A stretch of 64,000 nt of DNA, taken from Bolinopsis microptera (Eukaryota > Ctenophora > Tentaculata > Lobata > Bolinopsidae). Made by a program: the position numbers and the translations under genes. Location: assembly GCF_026151205.1 (NCBI RefSeq), contig NC_087081.1, positions 15,984,837 through 16,048,836 of the forward strand. Direction: 5' to 3'. Every line of letters starts with the position of its first letter. The stretch's first letter is position 1. This document shows positions 53,884-64,000 of this stretch, piece by piece. The notes under the pieces are model-generated. The model did not search any database and was not told where the DNA came from. It saw nothing but the letters and a program-made list of their open reading frames with translations.

Positions 53884-54603
53884 TTACATTTGTTATCTGT
53901 CATCTGTAAAGCTGTAATACTAACATTGTACTATCTTGATGTTTCCTCCTAATTGTAGCTTACATACAGAATGGCATACGTTTCTGACCACGAATCACAC
54001 TTGACAATACTTCTTTAGTGCCAATAATTGTACGTGTTTGAATTCTTGATTTCATTTCATTAGGACCTCTAGTGTTGATCGGATGACTGAATTTTATGTT
54101 TTATTTCTCCTTGATACTATATTTCAAAACCATGTAAGGTACATAAACTGGGACACTCACATATCCCACATAAATGAGGACCGCCAAGGAATTTAAAACT
54201 AAATCTAATATAGACGATATCATAGAATGATAAAAATGCGACACGCGCTCAAATTGCAAATCATTATTATATTTGGGCACGCGCTTAGTAACCATAGAAA
54301 CGCGCTCGATTCTATTCCAAAATAATACTACGAGTGTTTACATCACTAAATTAGCTGTAACTTTGTGTGATTACCTGCGATTTTGCTAATTTTAAGGCGC
54401 TGTGGCTAAAATCATCCACCGAACCAACAGGCAAAATTTCAAAAATATCGCACCCAGCGCTCATTTCGACCTCACGAGTAATCAGCTCGCGGTTATAATC
54501 AAAACAATATTTCCCAACTAATTTGTAGATTTGGTAGTTAAGTATGATTGGAAGGTTTTGAAAAATTTCATGTCAGCATGATTCCTGTTTAGAAACCGAA
54601 ATT
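53884..54603. other. Non-coding, no gene seen
   Basis: AT-rich sequence with only short frames. None has a recognisable domain, signal peptide or splice context. Confidence 0.35.
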
Positions 54604-54658
54604 ATGACAAAATACGACAAAAATCAACGAATTTCGTCAAATTACGCAACTTTTACAC

Positions 54659-54738
54659 TTACCTGGGGACCTCAGGCTATTATGTTCATAAACATAATAG
54701 AGATTCGGCGGAATGACAGGCTGAGCGCGGCCCAGTAA
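54659..54738 (+). mobile_element. hAT-like MITE, copy 4
   Basis: 80 bp, starting TTACCTGGGGACC and ending CGGCCCAGTAA, flanked by CTTTTACAC on both sides (54650-54658 and 54739-54747; nine bases match, eight expected). It sits inside the right copy of the 50.5/54.9-kb inverted pair; the left copy (about 50690-50700) is uninterrupted. Confidence 0.84.
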
Positions 54739-55358
54739 CTTTTACACCTAATTATGCTGCAAAAGCCGCGCACCATCAAATATGGCACCTAGGCATTCTA
54801 AAAAGGCATAACAAATTTGGTACTGTGAAAATTCTCACTGTCTCTAAAAAACAATGGTACACAAATTTTGAAAATCCGAGCAAGTTTATTTTTATCGTGA
54901 ACCCTAATAATACAATGGCTAAACAGTTTCGTCGTTTCGAAGTGGCCGGTGGCTGATATATATAATATAGATTCGATTCTTAATACATTGCAAAAGATTT
55001 AAGCTTGATTCATGTAATGTGTTGTCATACCTTGTATGACCCACTGCGCACGAGTGCGCGGCTCTCCCTGTATCGTAAAAACTCTACACTATAGTGAAAT
55101 GACAATGGGAGTCACGACGTGATACAAAATTCATGCATGTATATTTATGTTCAAGTTTGATAGAAGTTATCGCAATGCACGCAATTTAGGGAGTGTGTTT
55201 TAGGTGGAGATATAACCTGCGCTTTTTTGCATTCCTCCTGTTATATATTGTATTATTACTATAATTGATATTGTTATATTTACTAATCAATGAACTTCCC
55301 TAGCCTCTTATGGCTAGTTCTAAATAGACTGTTCCTTGTTATATCAACTGGCAACGAA

Positions 55359-56162
55359 ATGGCAAACAAGTTGGAGAACCTGTCACTAATGGCGGACGTG
55401 AAAAGTTGGTTAGAAAGGTTTGATTTTCACGCCCTGGCCAATTCTTGGATGGGGACAGTGCCGGACCTAGCAGAAGACAACAGTAACGCAGCAGAGCGAA
55501 CCTTGATCATAAAAAAGAATGTAGCCGTGTTCATATCTAAATGTGATGCTGAAATATTCAAGCTTTTAAAAGCTTTGTGTGCGCCGGAGAATGTAGCTGA
55601 CTCGAACCATCCGAGACTGAGGAAGTTGTTGTTGGACCACCTGGCACCGGCACCTACTAAATTCGCTCAAAGGCACAAATTTAGGAGTGGACGTCAGCAG
55701 TCAGATGAGTCTGGAGCCAGCTTTATATCAAGATTAAGGTCACTGGCAAATGAGTGTGAATTTGGCACAAACTATAACGAAGCTTTGCTAGATCAGATTC
55801 TGTGCGGTTTGAAGGACGAGAAACTGGTATCGGAACTGTTAGTCAAAACAGATTTGGATCTGGAAACAGCCATAAGAGAAGCGCTCAACAGAGAGCAAGC
55901 TCAGAAAGAGGCTCAAGGAATGCATGGTAGTATGTCTGCCACAGTGAACAGTGTTAAGTATAGTAAACATCCAACATTCAAGAGAACAGTAAATAACCCT
56001 TATCTGAAGAAGGGAGAGTCATCTCAAATGAAAAAAAAAAACAATATCAGCCGGAAAATCGGGACTCAAACAACAAATCAAAAACCAAGTGTAAGAAGTG
56101 TGGTTTCTACTACGCAATCCAGCACGAAGGCAGAGTGGTTAAGAAACACGCAGATGTGCTAA
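55359..56162 (+). CDS. Gag-like polyprotein of the deleted gypsy element
   Basis: The start is taken at ATG 55359 (MANKLENLSL) directly after the LTR. Residues about 90-200 match the retrotransposon Gag capsid region: FISRLRSLANECEFG, LLDQILCGLKDEKLV and LDLETAIREALNREQAQ. The protein forms the particle that packages element RNA. Near the end a +1 frame contains CKKCGFYY, the start of a zinc knuckle, so the reading frame is shifted shortly before it. The next residues in that frame (GRVVKKHADVLKPR) are an integrase C-terminal signature, marking the deletion junction at about 56115. Confidence 0.72.
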   Translation: MANKLENLSLMADVKSWLERFDFHALANSWMGTVPDLAEDNSNAAERTLIIKKNVAVFISKCDAEIFKLLKALCAPENVADSNHPRLRKLLLDHLAPAPTKFAQRHKFRSGRQQSDESGASFISRLRSLANECEFGTNYNEALLDQILCGLKDEKLVSELLVKTDLDLETAIREALNREQAQKEAQGMHGSMSATVNSVKYSKHPTFKRTVNNPYLKKGESSQMKKKNNISRKIGTQTTNQKPSVRSVVSTTQSSTKAEWLRNTQMC

Positions 56163-56183
56163 AACCTAGATACGGTAATTAGT

Positions 56184-56585
56184 ATGAAGAGAGATGATGT
56201 ACCCGAGAGTCAAAGACGACGGTTGACAGAGGACGGGGACCAATATTTAATGATGAAGGGTCAAAAACTAAACAAGGTCCTGGAACGTAGACGACAGAGA
56301 GCGGAGTCACATATACCTGTTTCCGACCACATGACAACAAATGTTATTCCTCAGCAGTCAGCTCGATCAGCTTCACCTGTGGAGCAACCAGGTAGGGTGG
56401 TCCGTGAGTCCCAGTCGAGTCCGATTGTAAATAGTGAGTTAGAGTCTGGTTCGTCCGTGATTAGTAGCTCTAGCGTAGCGTCCAACAGTCCGTCTGTAGT
56501 CCGTCTGTCTGTAGCCAGACCAGATGAAAGGCCGAGTAGAAGGGCTAAGACTAATGCACTGATAAAGATGAAAGAGATGACGTAA
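56184..56585 (+). pseudogene. Pol (integrase) C-terminal tail remnant
   Basis: 133 codons rich in R, S, Q, E and V (MKRDDVPESQRRRLTEDGDQ onward), following the integrase-end motif at about 56118-56160 after a stop and frame change. Low complexity and position fit the variable tail of a gypsy Pol protein. It has no catalytic motif and no independent function is expected. Confidence 0.5.
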
Positions 56586-57166
56586 GGGTAGTTGAGCTAA
56601 AATGTGTAATATTTTGGCCTTGTAATTGTAAATAATTTTTCGGACAGATGTTATATTAAGACATTATTTTTATCGTTACCGTTTTATAGATGTTATAATA
56701 AGACAGAGAAATAATTTTACAGTTTTTGTTACTTTAATGTTATTGTGAACCGTTTGATAATGTGAGTTTTCAATATTTGAAATGTGGAGAGTAATAGTGA
56801 CAGTCAACCGAGCGCCAAGTGAGGGCCGGTATTGGACTGGAAAGAATATGTACATGTAACGCGCGGACGCCAAACAGTTCGTGGTCATACAGAAGCAATA
56901 GCGCTAAACATTTAGCGATTGACTTTATTACTATAATTGATATTGTTATATTTACTAATCAATGAACTTCCCTAGCCTCTTATGGCTAGTTCCAAATAGA
57001 CTGTTCCTTGTTATATCACCTCCCATAATTGTATTTCATTAATTTGAACAAAGCAAAACAATGTTCCATGGAATTTGTGTTACATGTGAAATATCATTCA
57101 TCCTACCAAAGCAAAACTCACAAAAGTCCGTATTTAAAATCAAAAAGTATAAATGGAATCCCTTTT

Positions 57167-57206
57167 CTGGGGACCCCAGGCTATTATGTTCATAAACATA
57201 GCCTGG
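57167..57206 (+). mobile_element. hAT-like MITE fragment, copy 5
   Basis: Matches the 5' half of the MITE (CTGGGGACCCCAGGCTATT, then ATGTTCATAAACATA) and then continues GCCTGG, giving a compact perfect hairpin. The right half is missing and no duplication is visible. Confidence 0.6.
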
Positions 57207-57352
57207 CGTCATTGAACCCTAAAATAAGTAAACAAATTGTATTTTATCCCAAGTAAATAAAGTGATTACTCCTGCACCCTGGCTTAAACTATTTCCTTGC
57301 AGTTCATTCATCATTGTTCCTAATTTCTATGATACACATACAATATAAATGT

Positions 57353-60300
57353 CTAAACTGATTTTGTACTGATGTTTACCAGAGGAATCTCTTGATTGCT
57401 CCGTTCGACATCACTCCGTTGGAGGCTCGCTTCAGGACTTTGTACCTTGGTGGGATATGATACTCCCACCGTGCTGTGACGTGAAAACGACAGCCCGATC
57501 TGTGTCTTCACACGTGTGAAAAGGTATTTGCTCCTGTACCCATATATCACTGGATCTGTCAGACCATTCAAATAGTAGAACACAGAGGTTGCTATATTTA
57601 GAGAAGTTGGAAGTTTCATCTTGGTCTGTAGAAGCCGGGGGATATCTCGGAGCAGTAGTGAGGGCCAGTGGGAAATGTAGAAGAGAGCTAGCAGGGTTGT
57701 GATGGTGATGAAGGCGTGGTTGGTTACTCCTCCTATCTGCTTTCTCTTGTTCTTTACTAGGATGAAGACAATCCCAAGGTATAGACCCAGGCAGGTGAAG
57801 GAAGGTACAATGATAAAGATGGTTTGAAGGATCATGTGAGTTACTTTACCTTTTTCTGTGCTAGTTAGGGCGCAGCGGCTCATATCAGGATCGAATTCTG
57901 CTGTTCCTGAAAAATACCAGTGATTCATTGAAGTCTGAGATTGATGTTTAAGTGCATACATTATTGATGATATCATATATAAAATAACTTATTGTTTCAT
58001 TACAAGAGTGTGTACCACAGTATTGGCTCGGATCACAGAGTAGTCGTAGCAAGGGTAAAGCTTAGTCTACGGATAAGCAAGACGGAGAAGAGGGCTCCGG
58101 TTCTGGACTGGTCTAAACTTAAAACTGATATCGCTCTACAAGAGAGGTACACAGTGGAAGTTAAAAACCGCTTTTCCATACTTGAAAAGGATGATCAGAC
58201 GGCAACAGAAAGGTACCAATGCTTTATTGATGCGAATAGGACAACTTCTCGACTTTTACTACCTGAAAAGGAGAAAAAGAAAAGATGTAAAATCTCAGCG
58301 ACTCCAAGTGTTGAAATTGCCAGGCTGAAGCTGAGGGAATGTAGCATAAAATACCACTCAGATGCTACAGAAGACAACCGAATAGCTGTTCAAGAGGGCA
58401 AACAGAAGCTAGGCGATGCTTATCAAGCAGCCAAAGAGCACCTGCTGGAGGGGCAGGTCCGGGAACTGGAGGAAGCAAGTTGGCAGGGCAGACATGCTAA
58501 AAGCTGGACCATGATCAACAAGATCACAGGTAAAGCTCCATCATATACTGGCAAAATCAAGGGAAACTCACCAACGGAAAGGGTTCAGAAATGGAAGGAC
58601 TATTTTGCTACTCTTCTCGGCTCACCACCGACGGTAGAGAACGCGGAAGAGGATATTGATCCAGTCCACCCACCTCTGAATATCGGAACAGAACCGTTTA
58701 CGTTGGATGAGTACAGGAAAGCAAAGTCCAGCATAAAGGAAGGGAAAGCATGGGGTGACGACAACATAGCCCCAGAAGTCTTAAAACGATGCGACCTTGA
58801 TCAAATTGTCTTAGACTTCTGTAACAATGCTCTATTGAAAGGTGAGAAACCAGACCAATGGTCAACTGCCAACATCATACCAATTCCAAAGAAGGGCGAC
58901 CTTAGCGAACCAATGAACTATCGGGGAATAAGCTTGTCATCCCTAGTTGCCAAGTCTCTAAACAAGATGGTTCTAAACCGGTTGAAGCCAGAAATCGAGA
59001 CAATTCTGCGTAGAAACCAGAATGGATTCAGACCAGGAAGGTCAACAACTCAACAGATATTGGTACTGAGACGTCTTATAGAGGGTGTCAAGAGTCGGAA
59101 ACTGCCAGCTGTTCTGACATTTATAGACTTTAAGAAGGCTTTCGACAGTGTACATCGTGGGAAAATGCTAAAGATTCTAGAAGCTTACGGCATTCCAGTC
59201 AAAATCGTGCAGCTTATACGGCTCATGTACGAGAAGACAATGGCCAAAGTCCTAACTCCAGACGGAGAAACTGAATTGTTCGAGATACTTGCAGGTGTGT
59301 TACAGGGTGATACATTAGCACCTTACCTCTTTGCAATAGTCATCGACTACTGTATGAGGCAAGCCATAGGCGATGATGCGGAGCGACTTGGACTCACCCT
59401 CGAACGTAGAAAAAGCAGAAGAGTGGGGCCCAAGATCATCACCGATGTGGACTTTGCAGATGATATAGCACTTATATCTGAGGACATGGACAAGGCTAAC
59501 GAGTTCCTGCTCAGAGTAGAATCGGCGGCAGCAAGCGTGGGACTACACATAAACGAAGGCAAGACCAAGGTCATGACACTGAATATGGAGGATCGATCTA
59601 GCGACCTACAAAGTCGATCCGGGGAAGCCATAGAAAATGTAGATGATTTCATCTACTTAGGCTCCTGGATTGAGAGCACAGATAGGGAGATAAGGGTTAG
59701 AAAGGGAAAAGCGTGGGGTGCCCTACATAGACTGAAGGATATCTGGAAATCCAAACTCTCAAAGAGCCTAAAGATTAGATTGTTCATAGCGGCTTGTGAA
59801 TCAGTACTGCTCTACGGATCAGAAACCTGGACACTGACAAAGGCTCAAGAGAAAAGTTTGACGGGACATACACAAAGATGTTGCGTATGGTGCTGGGTAT
59901 CTCATGGAAGGACAAGGTCAGCAATATAACTTTGTATGGTAGCCTCCCAAGGCTGTCAAACAAGTTACGAAGCAGGAGATTAAAAATGGCGGGACACTGC
60001 ATCCGACATCCTGAGCTACTTGCCAGTGATTTAGTCTTATGGGAACCTACGCACGGTAGAGCACAGCAAGGCCGACCAAGACAAAGCTACTTGTCTATGT
60101 TACTGAAGGAAGTTGGGACAAACTCTAAAGAGGAACTGCGAACCCTGATGCGGGACAGGGATATATGGAGGGGGTTTTCTGGCGTAGATCGGACTTAGCT
60201 CCGACATAGTAGTAGTAGTAGTGTGTACAAATAGCGTACAAGAATCTAGGCCCTAGCCGTTGTATTTTTATAACTTCAATCATTTCTAGACATAAACAAT

Positions 60301-61299
60301 GCCCAAACTCAATTAATAAACAATAAACATACCAACACCGGTGTGTACAAGAAGAATGTATATACCAAGATAACCTAGAGCCACTCCCCAGGTTCCTGCT
60401 ATTGCTAGCAATATTTTCTTCTTTCTCTTTTGACTATTGTCCTGTGCAAAATGCGGTGAATTAAGTGACATTCTTACTGCATTTACCATGTCATGTGACG
60501 TCACCTGTGCCATGCAATGATCTCGTTTAATCATTAAACAAAAAGGTGGGTGCAGTAAACAGCATTTCTGCCAGAATTCAGAATCTATGATTCAGATTCA
60601 GGAGGTAGATGCTATCGACTGTGCCAATTTTTTTCAAGAGTGACATGTATGGTTTAAAATTAGCATATTCGCAATAGTCAAAATAAAATACCTGCGAGCC
60701 ATACTGTAATGGTCGGCTGATAACCATGAACTGGTTAAAAACCAGCAAAATGTAAGTGTTGAAGTTCACAGATATAATTGGGTATACAGCATAGAAAAAG
60801 AGGATGCAAAGTACTCTGCCTGCTTCACTGGAGGTGTAATAATCGTAGTATATCATCCCCGGACCTCTTATTGTCAAACCTGTGCAGATAGCTTGTTAAT
60901 AGTTATGGTATTTTATCCAGTTTCTTTAAGTGATTCACTGGGTGCATCACTCATCAGCTTTTAAAAAAAAACTCTTTTTTTGGTAGCAGAGTTTAGAAAT
61001 ACAATGAAAAAATCATCTTTCTAGCAGGCAATATCAGCAAACTTTTATTCAATTTGCTACAGGTGTTTCCCTGCCTTCAGAAAGATAATTTTAACGAACG
61101 AAGCTACACTACCCTGACCTAGGAAAGCAAAGAGAATATCAGCAGCAGTGAGGTTGAATACCAGCCACATGTATGGGGGTAGAACCCGCCTATTGACCAC
61201 CAGGTTAATTAATACCATGATATTGAGGACTAGTGCTGCTCCGTTTATAAATATCATTATACACCCACTTACTATTCCATCCTCGTTTATATCATTCAT
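57353..61299 (-). CDS. Rhodopsin-like GPCR (four coding exons)
   Basis: Exons 61299-61113, 60879-60692, 60504-60333 and 57906-57353 sum to 1,101 nt, 366 residues plus stop, with matching phases (1, 0, 1). Exon 1 holds TM1 and TM2 (FNLTAADILFAFLGQ, with the conserved TM2 Asp). Exon 2 holds TM3, where NQF-MVISRPLQ replaces the usual DRY context. Exon 3 holds a basic loop and TM4 with the conserved Trp (GTWG). Exon 4 holds TM5 to TM7 with DPVIY in place of NPxxY and a Ser-rich tail. It is a plasma-membrane receptor of class A type; ligand unknown. The exon 1 donor (CAGG|GTAGTG) is the weakest junction. The gene is intact, with a LINE in intron 3 on the opposite strand. Confidence 0.82.
58016..60198 (+). 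pseudogene. RTE reverse transcriptase, truncated and frameshifted
   Basis: The frame opens at the last endonuclease block (GSDHRVVVARV). RT motifs in order are IPIPKKGDLSEPMNYRGIS, GFRPGRSTTQQILVLRRL, FIDFKKAFDSV (catalytic Asp), LAGVLQGDTLAPYLF and DFADDIALI (FADD). The main frame is lost near 59865 and the C-terminal region (MLRMVLGISWKDKVSN to WRGFSGVDRT) continues in another frame to 60198, a one-base shift. The RT core is intact but the missing N-terminus makes the copy non-autonomous. Confidence 0.88.
58016..60219 (+). mobile_element. 5'-truncated RTE-type LINE in GPCR intron 3
   Basis: Flanked by AGTGTGTAC at 58007-58015 and 60220-60228 and ending in a short (TAG)n tail, as RTE elements do. 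It begins inside the endonuclease domain. It is antisense to the receptor gene. Confidence 0.87.
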
Positions 61300-61407
61300 A
61301 TTGGTGAATGCTATTTATCAGCTCATTCACTAGTACAGAGTCTGAAAGAAAGTGTTGAGCAAAAACTGAGGGGAAACGTATGGAAATTTGAATACACTTT
61401 CAATTCA

Positions 61408-61540
61408 CGTCCGTCTATGTCCGCTTGTCTCATAGAATCCAAAAAGGACAGGACATAGGCGGACATAGGCGGACATAGGCGGACATAGACGGACATAGGC
61501 GGACATTGGCGGACATATACGGACATTAGCGGACATTAAT
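61408..61540. repeat. GGACATAGGC decamer repeats with inverted leader
   Basis: From 61451 the 10-bp unit GGACATAGGC (variants GGACATAGAC, GGACATTGGC) repeats about nine times. Just upstream lies GTCCGTCTATGTCCGC, its reverse complement, then the spacer CTCATAGAATCCAAAAAGG. The same spacer and units recur, with a longer inverted arm, at 63768-63980, so this is a dispersed hairpin-type repeat. Confidence 0.75.
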
Positions 61541-61699
61541 GGACACCTAAATTGCTAAATAAAATGTTCAATTTTTTGCTGTTATAGGGGGATCATGTTT
61601 TTTGTCCGTTCGGTACCCTATATTTTCAAAACGGACAAAAAATAGAGCGGACAAAACCGGACAAAAATGGACAAAAACGGACAAAAATGGAAATAACAT

Positions 61700-63310
61700 T
61701 TAGATGCTTCCTCCTCCTACTCTTCCTCCTCCTCCTCCTGGGTCTTCCTGATCTTCCTCAGTCCTCTTCCTCATCCCCTCCTCAGTCCTCCTCCTACTCC
61801 TCCTCCTCGTCCTCAGTCCTCCTCATCAGTCCTCAACAGTCCTCCTCCTCCCCAGTCCACCTCCTCCTCCTGAGTCCTCCTCCTGGGTCCTCCTCCTGGG
61901 TCCTCCTCCTCCTCTTCATCCTCCTCCTCTTCCTCCTCAGTCCTCCTCATTCCTCCTCAGTCCTCCTCCTCATCCTTCTCCTCGATCCTCCATCCTCCTC
62001 CTCAGTCCTCCCCCAGTCCCCCTCCTCCTCCTCCTATTCAGTCCTCCTCCTCCTCCTCCTCCTCAGTCCTCCTCCTTCTCAGTCCTCCTCAGTCCTCCTC
62101 CTCCTCCTCCTGAGTCCTCCTCCTCCTCCTCTTCCCTCTCAGTCCTCCTCCTCATTCTTCTCATCAGTCCTCCTCCTCCTCAGTCCTCTCCCAGTCTCCC
62201 TCCTTCTCCTCCTCCTATTCAGTCCTCCTCCTCCTCAGTTCTCCTCAGTCCTCCTTCTCATTTCTCCTAAGTCCTCCTCCTGAGTCCTCTTCCTCCTGAG
62301 TCCTCCTCCTGAGTCCTCCTCCTGAGTCCTCCTCCTCCTCCCTCTGAGTCATCCTCCTCAGTCATCCTCCTCAGCCATCCTCCTCAGCCATCCTCCTCAG
62401 CCATCCTCCTCAGTACTCCTCAGTCCTCCTCCTTCTCAGTCATCGTCAGTCCTCCTCCTCAGTCCTCCTGAATCCTCCTCCTCCTCCTGGGTCCTCCTCC
62501 TCCTCCTCCTCCTGGGTCCTCCTCCTGGGTCCTCCTCCTGGGTCCTCCTCCTGGGTCTTCCTGATCCTCCCCAGTCCTCTTCCTCCTCCCCTCCTCAGTC
62601 CTCCTGAGTCTTCCTCCTCCCTCATCAGTCCTCAACAGTCCTCCTCCTCCTGGGGCCTTTTCCTGGGTCCTCTTCCTCCTGGGTCCTCCTTCTCCTCCTC
62701 AGTCCTTATCCTCCTCCTCCTCAGTCCTCTTCCTCCTCTTCCTCCTGAGTCCTCCTGAGTCCTCCTCCTCCCTCTCAGTCATCCTCCTCAGCCATCCTCC
62801 TCAGTCCTCCTCCTTCTCAGTCCTCCTGAGTCCTCTTCCTGAGTCCTTCTCCTCCTCAGTCATCCTCCTCAGTTCTCCTCCTCCTCCTCCTAGGTCCTCC
62901 TTCTGGGTCCTCCTCCTCCTCCTCCTCCTGGGTCTTCCTGATCCTCTCCTCCCTCTCAGTCATCCTCCTCAGTCATCCTCCTCAGTCATCCTCCTCAGCC
63001 ATCCTCCTCAGCCATCCTCCTCAGCCAGTACTCTTCAGTACTCTTCAGTCCTCCTCCTTCTCAGTCCTCCTCAGTCCTCCTCCTGAGTCCTCCTCCTCCT
63101 GAGTCCTCCTCCTGAGCCCTCCTCCTCCTCCTCCTGGGTCCTCCTCCTGGGTCCCCTTCCTGGGTCTTCCTGATCCTCCCCAGTTCTCTTCCTCCTCCCC
63201 TCCTCAGTCCTCCTCCTACTCCTCCTCGTCCTCAGTCCTCCTCATCAGTCCTCAACAGTCCTCCTCCTCCCCAGTCCTCCTCCTCCTCCTCCTGGGGCCT
63301 TTTCCTGGCT
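61700..63310. repeat. TCC-rich tract, 1.6 kb
   Basis: Near-pure C/T sequence built of TCCTCCTCC with CAGTCC, GGGTCC and GAGTCC interruptions. Block phrases such as TCCTCCTCAGCCATCC recur, and the segment from about 61720-61890 is echoed at 62550-62650 and 63160-63300. On the minus strand it is (GGA)n-rich, able to form G-quartet or triplex structures. The S/L/P-rich open frame at its start is an artefact. Confidence 0.92.
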
Positions 63311-63767
63311 CCCTATATAATTTGATATAACTAGCAGGAACCCGTCAAACCTTTAAGACTGGTGTCAAGGCTCTTTGGTGGCCGGATCAGTTTCCTACCC
63401 TAAAGTCTCCCAGTGAAAATAATTATTACCTATTTAATTCGCGTTTTTGACACCACTTGGGGGTCCAAATTTTGGGTACTAAAATTCTTATTCCTTGGCC
63501 AATTTTCGATTTTTTCATGCTGATTTGAAGGCCATTAAAGCATTTGAATGAGTTAAAAAAGTTTCAGTTTTATATCTTGTACGGTTTTTGCGGAAACCCG
63601 TGTTAAAGTTGATGCCGTGGTGTCAGTAAAATGGTACAGATAAATATATATCGTCTCGCTTTATATATAGTAAGATAAGTTAAAGCTATTAATAGCTTTA
63701 GTGTGATTAACAAGTCGTTTGTTTTGTACAAGATTATAATACAAGTTGCGAAAAATTCTCAAAATGT
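63311..63767. other. Non-coding, no gene seen
   Basis: Unique AT-rich sequence between the TCC tract and the terminal decamer repeat; no ORF or motif stands out. Confidence 0.4.
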
Positions 63768-64000
63768 TTGTCTGCTAATGTCCACCAATGTCCGCTAATG
63801 TCCACCAATGTCCGTCCGAGTCCGCCTATGTCTGTCCGGGTCCGCCAATGTCCGTCCGAGTCCGCCAATGTCCGTCCGAGTTCGCCAATGTCCGTCCGTA
63901 TCCGCCAATGTCCCAAAAAACACGTCCGTTGTCTCATAGAATCCAAAAAGGACAGGACATAGGCGGACATAGACGGACATGACACCCCCCCCCCCCCCAA
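63768..64000. repeat. Inverted decamer repeats and poly-C at the window end
   Basis: About 14 units of TCCGCCAATG/TCCGTCCGAG type run to 63910, then the spacer CTCATAGAATCCAAAAAGG and inverted units GGACATAGGC follow, forming a hairpin like that at 61408-61540. A run of 14 C lies at 63985-63998. Confidence 0.75.

Larger units (their letters stand above)
50515..54903. repeat. Inverted-repeat pair of about 240 bp bounding 4.4 kb
   Basis: 50515-50760 and 54604-54903 are diverged inverted copies (the right copy enlarged by a MITE). Shared phrases include ATAAAAATAAACTTGCTC, GTACCATTGTTTTTTAGAGA and GCGCGGCTTTTG. The outer end of the left copy reads GGTGCACC. The interior holds 58-bp tandem repeats, a LINE remnant and a Harbinger-like MITE, but no transposase. 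An old DNA transposon with long TIRs is one reading; two independent insertions of one repeat in opposite orientation is the other. Confidence 0.5.
55253..57018 (+). mobile_element. Deleted Ty3/gypsy-like LTR retrotransposon
   Basis: Direct repeats of 94 bp at 55253-55346 and 56925-57018 (two mismatches or fewer), ending in ATATCA. The first is followed by ACTGGCAACGAAATGGC, the leader layout common in Mag-type gypsy elements in which the gag ATG lies just after the LTR. Only gag and the extreme integrase tail remain; protease, reverse transcriptase, RNase H and most of integrase are missing. The LTRs are very short, so the 5' repeat may be incomplete or this may be a TRIM-like derivative. 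No flanking duplication is visible. Confidence 0.7.

Noticed and set aside
61687..62283. 198-codon Ser/Leu/Pro frame at the start of the TCC tract
   Set aside because: Pure translation of TCC-rich DNA, with no flanking gene structure.

Overview
This window is nuclear DNA of an AT-rich invertebrate animal. The evidence is spliced genes with consensus GT/AG introns, a rhodopsin-type GPCR, a CHST15-like Golgi sulfotransferase and a metazoan mix of RTE, L2/CR1-like, Ty3/gypsy, Tc1/mariner, Harbinger-like and hAT-like elements. An aquatic invertebrate such as a cnidarian would fit, but the sequence alone does not fix the phylum. Only two ordinary host genes are clear: the sulfotransferase (24.9-26.9 kb, +) and the GPCR (57.4-61.3 kb, -). 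A third spliced gene of unknown function lies at 43.8-44.3 kb. Nearly everything else is mobile or tandemly repeated DNA.

0-7 kb holds an 87-bp MITE, a 3.57-kb element with 39-bp terminal inverted repeats (TIRs) and, inside that, a 1.63-kb mariner with a broken transposase. 7.1-23.2 kb is the most striking part. A 15,146-bp DNA transposon (7494-22639) has 260-270-bp TIRs and a 5-bp target-site duplication (TSD), AGTCT. It lies inside the coding sequence of a gene for a LINE-ORF1-like protein, and the two halves of that gene are in the same frame across the TSD. The transposon carries a minus-strand, five-exon gene of about 1,600 codons: Cys/His N-terminus, a D-N-x-D core, an XPG/FEN1-type nuclease and a C-terminal CXC cysteine cluster. 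This is most like the Academ superfamily. Its second large intron encodes a relative of the very protein gene it interrupted. Its first large intron is mostly a 42-bp minisatellite. Its fourth exon is split by an apparently intact 5.47-kb LINE whose ORF1 fuses an AlkB-like dioxygenase to an SGNH hydrolase.

23-29 kb holds the sulfotransferase gene and diverged repeats. 29.1-34.4 kb is a 366-bp satellite with one patch (about 30.45-31.26 kb) that looks like corrupted assembly. 36.35-40.46 kb is a pyrimidine-rich satellite enclosed by 255-bp inverted repeats. 41.7-42.35 kb is a minisatellite of about 41 bp. 43.8-45.8 kb holds the small secreted or membrane protein gene, a 673-bp TA-flanked MITE and a decayed gene copy.

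47.54-50.38 kb is a GC-rich foldback element with arms of about 1.3 kb. Each arm carries its own hAT-like MITE insertion, and the opposite arm preserves the empty site. 50.5-55 kb holds a diverged inverted-repeat pair around 58-bp tandem repeats, a LINE fragment split by a 180-bp retroposon, and a Harbinger-like MITE. 55.25-57.02 kb is a gypsy element deleted between gag and the integrase tail. The GPCR gene has a 5'-truncated RTE LINE inserted in its third intron. The window closes with a 1.6-kb TCC-rich tract and GGACATAGGC decamer repeats. No bacterial features, CRISPR arrays, rRNA genes or convincing tRNA genes were found.
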